Below are positions 7,452-17,000 of a stretch of DNA of 27,591 nt, piece by piece. A program made the translations under genes and the position numbers. The notes under the pieces were generated by a model that saw only the letters and a list, made by a program, of their open reading frames with translations, made no database searches and was not told the DNA's origin. The DNA is from CAYVQZ01 sp964453435 (lineage in GTDB: Bacteria; Abyssobacteria; SURF-5), in the NCBI GenBank assembly GCA_964453435.1, contig CAYVQZ010000062.1:1-27591 (forward strand), in the 5' to 3' direction. Each line of letters opens with the position of its first letter. Positions within the stretch are counted from its first letter, which is position 1.

Positions 7452-9548
7452 TCAATCGCCTGCGCCGACCGCCTCGAGGGTCGCCTTGGCGAGTCCTCTC
7501 AGGGTCGGGTGGGTGATGACTTTTTTGAGCGAGTCTTCGCCCTGCAATTCCTTTGCGTAATGTTCGAGAACCACTGCGAGCTTGTCTTTGGCGTTGTTGA
7601 CGGCGAAGTCGATTTCGTTGGCCGGGTCCTCGCCGGCGGCAATCGTTTTTGTCGCCAGGTCGAGCAGGCCGGTTCCCAAGTCGCCGAAAAATGCTTTGAC
7701 ATCGAGGTTCGGCTGTCGCAGACGGTTCGCGAGGTTGAGCAGGAGCGACGAAGCGTCGGCGCGAAGTTCGCGCGCGACATTGTGCAGATTTGAATCCGGA
7801 TATTCGAGCACCTGGGCGGCGGAATGCGCCACTCCCAAAAGGGCCTGGTCGGCGGCCTGGAGCTTCATGTCCCGGACATATTCCGGGTCCTTCGTGAGGT
7901 ATTCCTTCTTATACGGGAGACTGCCGTCGTCTTTGATATCTTTGCCGAAGTAGTGGTACCGCTTGGCCGGCGGAATCCTGATGTGGCGGTTCACCGGATC
8001 GACTATTTCCTTGAGCGTCGCCCACGTCGCTTTGAGCTCGGTGTATTTCGACTGCACCTTCATGAAACTCGAGGGTTCGCCGAAGTGTCCTTTCCAGCGC
8101 TGTTCGAGTTCCTTCACCATTTTTCTGACGCGCCCGTTCGGGGCGAAGCGGTCGAGCGCGGCGAGATAGACGTAGCCCTGGTATGCCTGGTTGCGATGAC
8201 GCTGGGCAATTTGCTGAAAGTGTTTGTCGTCATATTCCCTGTATCGCTCGTACCCGTTAAAGTGCAATTTCAGCATTCGCAGGATGCTTGGTCCCCAGGT
8301 GTGGAGCAGTCGTTCTTCCCCTTTGCGGATGAACTCCATGATTTCGTGTTCGTAGAGATGCTTGTGAATCATGCCGCCGCCGTAGAAGCTCACGTCTTCC
8401 CACTTGAATGGCTTGATGCGCCCCTCTTCCTTCAGGCGGTTGTAGAGGGGGGTGCCGGGGTAGGGGGTGACGCGGGTCAATTGCGAGGTGGGCGGCTCGC
8501 ACGCGATGAAGTACTGGAAATCCTCTTCGAGCGTTTCGCGCGTGTGGAAATCGAATCCGGCCATCCAGCCGATCGTGGTTCCGATTCCTCGGGCGTACAG
8601 TTGATGGAAGACATCTTTTGCGTCGCCTGACCTCTTTCCGTAACCTTCGTCGGGCGCGAATTTCGATTCGAGGCCGATGAATATATGGCTGACGTTGTCG
8701 TGGGCGAGGTCGTCCAGGTCGCGATATGTCGAAAGGGTTCTGACGCTTGTGAGGATGGTGATTGCGAATTGGGAGAAATCGATGTCGGGGTCTTCTCGCA
8801 TGAGTCGGCCGACTTCGTTGATAAAGTCTCTGTCCTGGTCCTCTTCGTACACGATGAAATGGGTGCCGGGCCTGTACTGCTGCCACATCTTGATTTCGGT
8901 TTTGACCTGCTCGGCGGTAACCAGCAAGATGCGCTTGCCGCCGAAGTGGGTGGTTGTGGTGCAGAAATCGCATCCGTTGGCGCAGCCCACGGCCGCGATA
9001 AGGGCGGACGTTTCGCCTTCGGGCCACTTGTTGAGCCAGGGCGTGGCGCCGAAGGCGCATTTCGGGAGGAAATGCTGTCGCACGGGGGCGTTGACGTCGT
9101 CACCCAGAAACTGCCGGAACCAGCGCACGCCATCGCCGAGCACTATGTGGTCCACCAGCTTCTTCCATTCTTCCTCCGGATAATACGCGCCGACGCTCTG
9201 CGCCACGAACCCGCCGAGAATTATTTCGCTTTTCGGCGAATACTTTCGGGCAACGCGACACATCTCCATGACGCTTTCGAGGTTCGGGGTCAGCGCCGAG
9301 ATGCCGATATAGTCGTACCCTTTCTTGACTTCGTCGACCCAATTTTCCATTCGCGGATGGTCGAGAACGGTGCAGGGCAGAGAGATGTTTTGCGCGATGA
9401 TGAAGGGACCGGCGAGGTGCATGTGTCCCTCGTGCGTGAAGATACCCTGTCCCTTCATGAATCTTTGTCTCATGATGTCGGTCGGGGTATCGTGCCATGG
9501 TTGGATGGGATACGGAGTAACGGGAGTGGCAAGCAGAACGCGTTTCAT
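7452..9548 (-). CDS. B12-binding-type radical SAM protein with a long uncharacterised C-terminal extension
   Basis: A 698-residue protein. Residues 1-160 resemble the cobalamin-binding fold found before radical SAM domains (YDYIGISALTPNLESVMEM...SEIILGGFVAQ), but I see no DxHxxG cobalt-ligand motif. The radical SAM core (about 180-400) carries CxxxCxxC as CANGCDFC (C189, C193, C196) for the 4Fe-4S cluster and ends with TPYPGTPLYN...EGRI, common to this class. Residues about 410-698 form a mostly helical extension I do not recognise. The reaction is unknown; relatives do methylations and ring rearrangements on lipids, pigments and antibiotics. Start: ATG at 9548 (MKRVLLATPVTPYPIQPW) with AAGGGGG upstream. 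A good promoter lies at 9618-9646. The next gene on this strand is a flavin oxidase, a plausible partner. Confidence 0.88.
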   Translation of the reverse strand: MKRVLLATPVTPYPIQPWHDTPTDIMRQRFMKGQGIFTHEGHMHLAGPFIIAQNISLPCTVLDHPRMENWVDEVKKGYDYIGISALTPNLESVMEMCRVARKYSPKSEIILGGFVAQSVGAYYPEEEWKKLVDHIVLGDGVRWFRQFLGDDVNAPVRQHFLPKCAFGATPWLNKWPEGETSALIAAVGCANGCDFCTTTTHFGGKRILLVTAEQVKTEIKMWQQYRPGTHFIVYEEDQDRDFINEVGRLMREDPDIDFSQFAITILTSVRTLSTYRDLDDLAHDNVSHIFIGLESKFAPDEGYGKRSGDAKDVFHQLYARGIGTTIGWMAGFDFHTRETLEEDFQYFIACEPPTSQLTRVTPYPGTPLYNRLKEEGRIKPFKWEDVSFYGGGMIHKHLYEHEIMEFIRKGEERLLHTWGPSILRMLKLHFNGYERYREYDDKHFQQIAQRHRNQAYQGYVYLAALDRFAPNGRVRKMVKELEQRWKGHFGEPSSFMKVQSKYTELKATWATLKEIVDPVNRHIRIPPAKRYHYFGKDIKDDGSLPYKKEYLTKDPEYVRDMKLQAADQALLGVAHSAAQVLEYPDSNLHNVARELRADASSLLLNLANRLRQPNLDVKAFFGDLGTGLLDLATKTIAAGEDPANEIDFAVNNAKDKLAVVLEHYAKELQGEDSLKKVITHPTLRGLAKATLEAVGAGD

Positions 9549-9617
9549 TGTCAGGTCGCCCCCTTTTTTCGCCGAGCGAAAGAACGGACCTTTTTTGGTT
9601 AGCCTCTTTTCCCTACT

Positions 9618-9646
9618 ATATTAACGCAAGGAATTTAATGAGTCAA
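9618..9646 (-). promoter_or_regulatory. Sigma70-like promoter for the radical SAM gene
   Basis: On the minus strand TTGACT (9641-9646, five of six) is followed by a 17-nt spacer and TAATAT (9618-9623, four of six). The leader to the ATG at 9548 would be about 60-65 nt. It sits between the amidohydrolase stop and this gene, so the radical SAM gene can be expressed independently. Confidence 0.6.
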
Positions 9647-9686
9647 GTAAAATTTATGAATGATGTTCATTCTTTTCGGCCTGTTC

Positions 9687-10589
9687 TTACAGGTCAAGAA
9701 ATTTTAGGGCGTTCAGGCCGAGTATCTGTTTTTTGTCCTTATCCGTAAAGTCTTTCAAACCCATCATTTGCAAAGGAGGAGGCATTGTGAGGTCTCTTAC
9801 TCCTTCTACCCACTGTTTCAGTTTCAGGATGGGTGTAAAGAGGGGCCAGTCGCTGCCGAAAAGCACCCTGTGCATGCCGCCTGCGCCGACTTTTATCTGG
9901 GAGAGCGCCTGACAGAGCACGAAGGGGGCGTGTTTGAGGACCGGTTCCCACGCGGATATGTCCACATAAACATTCGCATTCTTGATAAGGACTGTTATGG
10001 CTTCATCCACCCATGGCTGGCCTATATGGGCCATGAGGATTTTGATTTCCGGGAAATCGACCGCTACCTTATCGACATAGACGGGCCTGTTGAACTTCAG
10101 GTAGGTGCCCGGCGGGCCCATTCCCGTATGGACGAGCATGGGAATCTTCAGTTCGGCAACTTTTTCATAGAGCGGATAGTATTTTTCGTCGTCGGGATAG
10201 AACCCCGTGAGTGTCCAGAGTTTCAGTCCTTTGAGGCCCATTTGGACGCATCTTTCGAGTTCAACAATGGCTTCCTTTCCCCGGCGGGGATCGATACCGC
10301 AGAAGCCGATTATTCGGTCGGGGTATTCCCGAACGATAGAAGCGACGTAATCATTGTAATCTCTCGGTCCCAGGTGGGAACTGAACGCGATGCCGGCGTC
10401 GAGCGCCAAGAGGACTGTTTTGTCGATTCCGGCTTCGTCCATCTCGCGCAGCAGGCGGTCGATGGTTCCGTCTGTTATTTCTGAGATGTCGCGAGGCTTG
10501 AACTGCTCGGCGACCGCCGTCACGATGTTTCTCATCTCGGGCGACATGAGTTTTTCTTCCCAGATATGAGAGTGCGCATCGATAATCAT
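9687..10589 (-). CDS. Amidohydrolase-2 family metal-dependent hydrolase/decarboxylase
   Basis: A 300-residue TIM-barrel protein of the ACMSD/gamma-resorcylate decarboxylase-like amidohydrolase family. Metal ligands appear in order: D-A-H6-S-H8 on the first strand, H154 (MLVHTGMG), H188 (ILMAHIGQPW) and D247 (LFGSDWPLF), with GLKLWT at about 121. Family members hydrolyse or decarboxylate aromatic or unsaturated acids. The substrate here is unknown. The start (MIIDAHSHIW) has AAGGAG seven bases upstream. It begins 19 nt after the MFS carrier stop, so the two are almost certainly one transcript; a carrier plus hydrolase pair suggests uptake and first-step processing of a carboxylic acid. Confidence 0.87.
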   Translation of the reverse strand: MIIDAHSHIWEEKLMSPEMRNIVTAVAEQFKPRDISEITDGTIDRLLREMDEAGIDKTVLLALDAGIAFSSHLGPRDYNDYVASIVREYPDRIIGFCGIDPRRGKEAIVELERCVQMGLKGLKLWTLTGFYPDDEKYYPLYEKVAELKIPMLVHTGMGPPGTYLKFNRPVYVDKVAVDFPEIKILMAHIGQPWVDEAITVLIKNANVYVDISAWEPVLKHAPFVLCQALSQIKVGAGGMHRVLFGSDWPLFTPILKLKQWVEGVRDLTMPPPLQMMGLKDFTDKDKKQILGLNALKFLDL

Positions 10590-10608
10590 TTTGTGACTCC
10601 TTCCCTTG

Positions 10609-11832
10609 TTATGTTTGGGGTTGCGAACGCGGGGCCATGTAGCCGCACACTCCGGCCAGAGCTATGAGTATGACGAAAAGGGTGAAGGCGGACATGTAAC
10701 TGCCTGTGAGGTCGTGAATGCGGCCGGATATGAACGCTCCCGCCGCGACACCGACCGTGTTGAGCAGGCTCAGGATTCCGAATATCGCGCCAAAATGTTT
10801 CAATCCCATGCATTCCGCCGTGAGGGCCGGATTAATCAGCAGTGGGGCTCCGATGGCGAATCCGTATATCAACGCGAACACTCCGGCCACCACAAGAATC
10901 TCGGCTCGCATGAGGATGAGGATACCGACGAAAATCATTGCGCTTGTCAGCGCCACCGCCTGCCTGATGCCCCATCGGTCGGCGATGGAACCTATTCCTA
11001 TCTTGCCGGCCACCGTCATGCCGGAGATGATGCTGATAATCAGACTCGCCCGGGTTTGGGAATGTCCGACATCCGTCAGGTATGGCATGAGGTGCACGCC
11101 GACGCCCATTGCGACCAAGCCGAAGAGGACCATCATTGCGCCGACAAGCCAGAAGGCTTTCGTTTTTACGGCGCGGGATACGGTCAAGCCGTCGATTTCG
11201 ACCGGAACGTCTTCCCGCGTTTGTGTGCCATTGGCGACAAGCCCCATATCGGACGGGCGAGTCTTGATGAACAGGAGGTCGACGGGAACCATGAGGAGGA
11301 TGATACATCCCATGATGAAATATGAGGTTCGCCATCCCCAGTGAAGCACGATTTGTGTGGTGACCGGCACCATCACCATCGCTCCCAGCCCTGTCCCGGT
11401 CATCGCGATGCCGAGGGCGCTGCCGCGTTTTGCCTGAAACCAATTGGAGACGACGAAGGAGATGGGAATCAACGTGGCCGCCGCCTGACCGATGCCCGCG
11501 ATGGTGTAGACCGTGTAGAAATATGGGAGCGTCTGCGAGCGGGCAAGCAGCATTGAGCCCACCCCGATTATGGCGGCTCCCATGGCCATGACCTGTCGAG
11601 CGCCGATTCGGTCGATCAGCCTTCCGATGAAGGGTGCGGAGACGCCCATTGCCAGCGGTGCAAGCATCATAGCCGCCGAAATCTGTCCCCTGGTCCATCC
11701 CAGGTCAGTCTCGATCGGCTTCACATACACCGTAAAGGTGTTTACCGAGATACCGAATATGATGAAGTTAATTACGAAACACGCGGCGACGATGTACCAG
11801 CCGTAGAATACTCTTCCCCTCCCATCACTCAT
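10609..11832 (-). CDS. MFS carrier, oxalate/formate antiporter (OFA)/monocarboxylate-like
   Basis: A 407-residue twelve-helix MFS protein. It begins MSDGRGRVFYGWYIVAACFVINF; the FYGW start is typical of OFA and monocarboxylate porters. It has FIGRLIDRIGARQVM (A-motif after TM2), SNWFQAKRGSALGIAMTGTGLG (about 129-150, characteristic of this subfamily), and IADRWGIRQA in the second half. It likely moves a small mono- or dicarboxylate across the inner membrane. The start at 11832 has AAGGGGG about seven bases upstream. The amidohydrolase follows after 19 nt, and the acyl-CoA synthetase gene lies 228 nt upstream on the same strand. Substrate assignment is inference from family and neighbours. Confidence 0.88.
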   Translation of the reverse strand: MSDGRGRVFYGWYIVAACFVINFIIFGISVNTFTVYVKPIETDLGWTRGQISAAMMLAPLAMGVSAPFIGRLIDRIGARQVMAMGAAIIGVGSMLLARSQTLPYFYTVYTIAGIGQAAATLIPISFVVSNWFQAKRGSALGIAMTGTGLGAMVMVPVTTQIVLHWGWRTSYFIMGCIILLMVPVDLLFIKTRPSDMGLVANGTQTREDVPVEIDGLTVSRAVKTKAFWLVGAMMVLFGLVAMGVGVHLMPYLTDVGHSQTRASLIISIISGMTVAGKIGIGSIADRWGIRQAVALTSAMIFVGILILMRAEILVVAGVFALIYGFAIGAPLLINPALTAECMGLKHFGAIFGILSLLNTVGVAAGAFISGRIHDLTGSYMSAFTLFVILIALAGVCGYMAPRSQPQT

Positions 11833-11997
11833 TTACTTTCCCCCTTGTCCGGATTCGGGATTGACAGACTTCGCCTGGCATCGAAACCAGGCATGGAAAA
11901 AAAACAGATGCCTTGTGGGCTTTGCGAGCGCTCTTGTCTGGCTGTCATGGAGCGATTAAATGGCCGGGCGAGTTTATGGGCCGATAGACCTTTCGAT

Positions 11998-12028
11998 ACG
12001 TATTTCTCCGCATTACGCGAAAATACGT
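11998..12028. promoter_or_regulatory. Imperfect palindrome upstream of the carrier gene
   Basis: ACGTATTT (11998-12005) and AAATACGT (12021-12028) are perfect inverted arms with 15 nt between, in the 228-nt gap between the acyl-CoA synthetase stop and the MFS start. It may be an operator or simply a hairpin. A second small hairpin, GCCTGG/CCAGGC, lies at 11873-11892. No clear promoter was found here. Confidence 0.3.
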
Positions 12029-12060
12029 TTCATCTCGGTTCGGGGGAGCGAGACGCGCCG

Positions 12061-13545
12061 TCAAGAGATTTTCTGAAGGAATCGTCGTCTTTCAATCATC
12101 CTCTTCAGCACGGATGCCGCGCGTCTGAAGTTCGGGTAAGGGAAAACCCCGTTCGATTCGAGATGCTCCAATGAGCCTTTTCTGTCTTCCTGCGACAGCG
12201 TTGCGGCCTCCGACACCACGAGCACGGGTTTCTGAAAGCTGTCGATGCATTCTATAACGGCCCGCGCCGAATTCATGTCTTCTTCGATTGCTCGCTCACA
12301 CATTTGTTGCAGGGCGGGGTCATTGTAGAATTGTGTTCCTTTGAGCAGCATTGCCCGGTTGGAGGCGAATCCCATGCCGAGCACGAGGATGGCGTCCACC
12401 TCCTCGGCTGTCGCAAGCGCTTCGAGACACCCTTTCACGCTGCTTCGCGAAAGGCCGGCGACGAGGTCGACGGGATTGCCGCGGTTCCACCATGGCGGAA
12501 GCACGGCATCGAGTTTCCGGAGGGTTTCGTCATGGAGCCGAACCACTTCGAGTCCAATACCGTGACACACATCGGAGGAAAGCACTCCGAGTCCGCCGCC
12601 GGTAGTCAGTATACCGACGCGTTTGCCGCGCGGCAGCGGCTGACGCATCAGCGCCAGGGCGACATCGAATAGTTCATCGATATCGTCGACGAGAACGATG
12701 CCCGATTGCTTGCACATGGCCGTGAAGACGGCGTCCGAGCCGGCGAGGGAACCCGTGTGAGAGCTCGCGGCGACACTGCCCGCCGGTGTGCGGCCCCCCT
12801 TGATCATGATAATCGGTTTGCGGGGGGTGACCTCGCGCGCGACCGTCATCAACTTCTTGCCGTCACGCGCTCCTTCCACATAAGAAAGAATGACCTTCGT
12901 TTCCGGATCGTGAAGGAAATATTCGAAGTAATCCTCCATATGGAGCTCGGCCTCATTGCCGCTGCTCACGTATTTCCCGAAGCCGCAGTTTCGCAGCAAC
13001 GACATGCGGAGCATGATGCCGCCCACGTTTCCGCTCTGGGACGCCATGCCGAGCGGGTTTGGATGGGGAAAATAGGACGGCATAAGGGCATAGAGTTTTG
13101 GAGAACTCGAACACATTACGCCGTTGCAATTCGGCCCGACGACGCGCACGCCGCCCTCGATGGCCGCTTGCACGAGCGCGTCCTCCAACTGTTTTTCCTT
13201 ATCGCCCAGTTCGCCGAAACCGGCGGTTATAACGAGCGCGACTTTCGCCTTTCCGCCGCATTTCCGGATGACATGGGGCACGGCCGGTGGCGGAACTACT
13301 ACAACAACCAGGTCGATCGGCTCGGGCACGTCCGCGAGCGAAGGGTACACTTTGAGACCGAGGATTTCGGTTTCCTTCGGGTTTATCGGATAGATTTTTC
13401 CCTCGAATCCACCCAGGAGCAGGTTCATGAGAATCAGAAACCCCCATTTTCCGGGATTCTTCGAGGCGCCCACGAGCGCGAGTGTGTTCGGCTTGAAAAG
13501 ATAGTCCAACGTTTGTGCGGTTGTTGATTCAAGATGCTGTTCCAT
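12061..13545 (-). CDS. Acetate/acyl-CoA ligase (ADP-forming), alpha-type subunit
   Basis: A 494-residue protein with the layout of the alpha part of NDP-forming acyl-CoA synthetases. The CoA-binding Rossmann domain is TLALVGASKNPGKWG...YPINPKE (21-58). Two succinyl-CoA-ligase-like flavodoxin domains follow: VGPNCNGV (136-143), SQSGNVG (169-175), and the phosphohistidine segment SSHTGSLAGS with H263. The second contains GILTTGGGLGVL (311-322). The ATP-grasp beta domain is absent, and no beta gene is seen in the window. It should convert an acyl-CoA plus ADP and Pi to acid plus ATP or the reverse. The start at 13545 (MEQHLESTTA) is chosen over an in-frame upstream start at 13614 because GAGGG precedes it and the family begins near here. 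The histidine kinase gene is divergent. Confidence 0.87.
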   Translation of the reverse strand: MEQHLESTTAQTLDYLFKPNTLALVGASKNPGKWGFLILMNLLLGGFEGKIYPINPKETEILGLKVYPSLADVPEPIDLVVVVVPPPAVPHVIRKCGGKAKVALVITAGFGELGDKEKQLEDALVQAAIEGGVRVVGPNCNGVMCSSSPKLYALMPSYFPHPNPLGMASQSGNVGGIMLRMSLLRNCGFGKYVSSGNEAELHMEDYFEYFLHDPETKVILSYVEGARDGKKLMTVAREVTPRKPIIMIKGGRTPAGSVAASSHTGSLAGSDAVFTAMCKQSGIVLVDDIDELFDVALALMRQPLPRGKRVGILTTGGGLGVLSSDVCHGIGLEVVRLHDETLRKLDAVLPPWWNRGNPVDLVAGLSRSSVKGCLEALATAEEVDAILVLGMGFASNRAMLLKGTQFYNDPALQQMCERAIEEDMNSARAVIECIDSFQKPVLVVSEAATLSQEDRKGSLEHLESNGVFPYPNFRRAASVLKRMIERRRFLQKIS

Positions 13546-14036
13546 GCTTCCCTCTGGCAGTGACAAAGCGGCTGTGCAAATCAAATGCTCGTATCTGAAT
13601 GATGAGGGTAACAATCGATATCGGCAGGAAATGGCTCTGTGCCATTATTCAAGACGCCGTTGAAACATCGTCGCCGGTCAAAAACAATCGTATTGCCGGG
13701 GAAGATATCTTGCCGAGAGCCGGACGCTATTCTATCAATCGCCCCAAGCGGGGTCAAGCACAATCTTCTCGCAGTCTTATGAACTCCGGGCACGAGGCGC
13801 AGGGGCGGTGCAACGTGATGTTTCCAATTTTTGGCATGTTTTGCCGGTTATTGACGCATCCGTCAAGCAAAAGAGTTCGAAATTGTGCGAGCACTGGGCT
13901 TCTCTGGCGCGAATAAACTGTTGAAGGCTGCCATTAGACGAAGTATCACATGGACTTACAAAAGAATCGAGCAACTGATGCCGGGGGCATCGAACTCGGC
14001 ACAGAAAATGCTTTTCGCTCGGGTGGAGCGGTGTGA
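13546..14036. other. Divergent intergenic region, acyl-CoA synthetase / histidine kinase
   Basis: About 490 nt between divergent genes. It holds the palindrome TTGACGCATCCGTCAA near 13851, flanked by TTTTGC and GCAAAA arms, which could be an operator. A weak plus-strand promoter candidate lies at 13921-13949. No gene was recognised; short frames on both strands lack domain features. Confidence 0.45.
13921..13949 (+). promoter_or_regulatory. Weak sigma70-like promoter candidate for the histidine kinase
   Basis: TTGAAG (13921-13926), a 17-nt spacer and TATCAC (13944-13949) give four of six matches at each box, about 90 nt before the kinase start. It is plausible only because of its position. 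Confidence 0.3.
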
Positions 14037-17000
14037 TTGAAAAGTTTGAGGCGTCTCGGCGCACGCGATTTACGGAACCGGCGCATGCATATAGTCAGCA
14101 GATTGCAAGAAATCTCCCAGCGCATAAAGGCAAGCGACATCCATCAGTACCGGGCAGTAGTGGTCCGGCTTCAAGTGATAGGGTTTTTCCTGCTCATCGC
14201 TGTCATCGTCGCACCGCTTTTAGGTCGCCCGGACGTTTTGCCTCTGCTCATCATCCTCTGTTCGGCCGGATTCGCATTCAACTTTCTTTCACTTGTCTGG
14301 ATCGCGTGGGGGAAGGGTCTTCGTCAGAGGATATACTTTGCCACATTTTCCGACATTTTTCTCATTACCGTCGCGCTGCACTATCTCGGTGGGATCGAGA
14401 GCGCGTTCTCATGGATATATGCAGTCGTTCTCATATCGATTGGCTCGCTCCACGGTTTGCGTATCGGGATGTATGCCGCAGTCGTCGCTTCGTTCATGTA
14501 TATCACACTCCTCTGGCTTGAGTTTCGAGGGCTCATTCCGCATGTGGACTACCACAGGATCGACCCCGTCCTCATCTATCAGGATTCCTCTTACCTTTTC
14601 ATAAAGTCATTCAGCAATGCCGTTCTCTGTTTTGTGACTGCAGGAATTTCGGGTGTATTGTCGGAACGCCTTCTTCGCAGTCAAAGCGAGCTGGAGCAGA
14701 CCGTTGTCGAGAGAACGCGTGAGCTTATAACTGCAAACGAACAATTGCGCCGGGAAATCACGGAGCGCAAGAACATGGAAGCGGCCTTGCGAGAATCGGA
14801 AACGCGTTATCGCTCGCTGGTTGACAACTCGCTCACTGCGGTTAGCCTTGTTCAGGACGACAGAATCCTGTTTGTAAACAGGCGACTTATCGACGTGTCC
14901 GGCTATACCGAGGAAGAACTGATCGGCCGCTCACCTTTCGATCTTATTCATCCCGACGACCATGATATGGTCAGGGAAGCGGCGATGCGCCGCTTAAGCG
15001 GCGAGGACCCCCAGACTCATTATTACTACCGTGCGGTCACGAAAGAGGGAAAGACTCTTTGGGTGGAGGGATTTGGCGCCCGCATCGAGTATCAGGGAAG
15101 ACCGGCGATTCTGGTCAACTTCATTGATATTACCGGGCGCAAGTTCGCCGAGCAGGGCCTGAGAGAGTCCGAACTGCGGTATCGCGCCCTCATCGAGGAG
15201 GCGAACGATATCATTGTGACGATAGACGTGGGGACCGGGCGCATATCGAGTGCGAACAGTTTCGGGGAGAAGGCGCTCGGCTACGACCGCAACGACATCG
15301 TCAACAGAAAACATTTCGGTGAACTGATTCATCCCGACGATTTCAAGGAAATAGCAGGCAAACTCCGCGAGAGATTCCTTGAAAACAAACGGCATCCGAA
15401 TTTTCCGTTCCGACTCCGAAGAGCCGACGGCTCATATATGTACGCGGAGGCGAACGGGGCGGTTATCTATGACAGCGAGGGAGAGCCCCAGTCGTACCTG
15501 GCCGTGATTCGCGATATTACGGAACGCAGGCGGGCGGAGAAGGCCCTGCGCGAGTCGGAGAAAAGATACCGCAGCCTGTTTGAGGAATCGAAGGATTTGG
15601 TTTTCATTGCGTCCCCGAGTGGCAGATTCGTCGACATTAATCCTGCAGGCATTGAACTTCTTGGATACTCCTCGAAAAATGATATTCTGAATATGGACAT
15701 GGCGCGCGAGTTCTATGCAAACGCCGGGGACCGGGACAGTTTTATGCAATCCCTGGGGGAGGCCGGATTTGTTCGAGACTACGAACTGGCGTTGAAAAAG
15801 AAGGATGGACAAACCATCACCGTTCTTGTTACAGCCAATGTGGTTCAATCATCTGACGGGAAGATAAAGGGTTACAGGGGAATCATGAGGGACATCACTC
15901 GCCAGAAACAGCTTGAGCAACAACTGCTCCAGGCTCAGAAAATGGAGAGCCTGGGAACGCTGGCGGGCGGCATCGCGCACGACTTCAATAATCTGCTTGG
16001 CGGCATCCTGGGCTATGCCTCTCTGGCAAAAACAAAGCTGCCGGAAACCCACAAGATTTACGGTTATGTGAATACGATTGAGAAGAGCGCCGCGCGCGCC
16101 GCGGAACTCACGTCGCAATTGCTCGCCTTCGCCCGCGGTGGGAGGTATGAGGTGAGAAGCGTAAACCTGAACAATATCGTTCGTGAGACATTGGAGATAA
16201 TCGGCAGAACCTTTGACAAGTCAATCGAAATTGAATCATGCCTGCTGCCGAAGCTTCCAACAATCGAGGCCGATGTGTCCCAGCTTCAGCAGGTTCTCAT
16301 GAATTTGTGTGTGAACGCTCGAGATGCGATGCCGAACGGCGGGAAACTTACAGTGGCGACCAACGTTGCCTCGCTTGCGGGAAATTCGAGAAAGGACCAT
16401 CGGCGACGAACGGAAGAACAGTACGTGACCTTGTCCGTCATCGATACCGGCGTTGGCATGGACCGCGAAACCGCGCGACGGGCCTTCGAGCCATTTTTCA
16501 CTACCAAGGAGGAAGGGAAAGGCACCGGCCTGGGACTTTCCATGGTTTACGGAGTCGTCGAGAACCACGGAGGGCACGTGCGCCTCGAAAGTGAACCCGG
16601 TGAGGGAACAACGTTCACAATCTATTTGCCCATGGGTGGTAAACCCGAAGCGCCCGAACTCTCGGAAAACGTTTCGACAGAAGGGGGAAACGAATTGATT
16701 CTTGTTGTCGATGACGAGGAGTCGATTCGCTCTCTGGCGAAAGATATCCTTGAGGACTACGGTTACAGGGTATTGCTGGCTGGGGATGGCCTCGAAGCAA
16801 TCGAGGTGTATCGTGAATACGGCGGTCAGATTGGCCTGGTGATTCTCGACATGATAATGCCGAAGATGGGTGGCCGCGAGACCTTTCTCAAACTGAAGGA
16901 AATCAATCCTTCGGTGAAGGCGCTGCTTTCCTCAGGATACAGTCAGAACGGAAAGACGGTGGAAATCATAAAGAGCGGTGTTTTGGGATTTGTTCAAAAA

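Noticed and set aside
7221..9602. Plus-strand frames of 190-305 codons opposite the radical SAM and flavoprotein genes
   Set aside because: They are antisense shadows of strongly supported genes.
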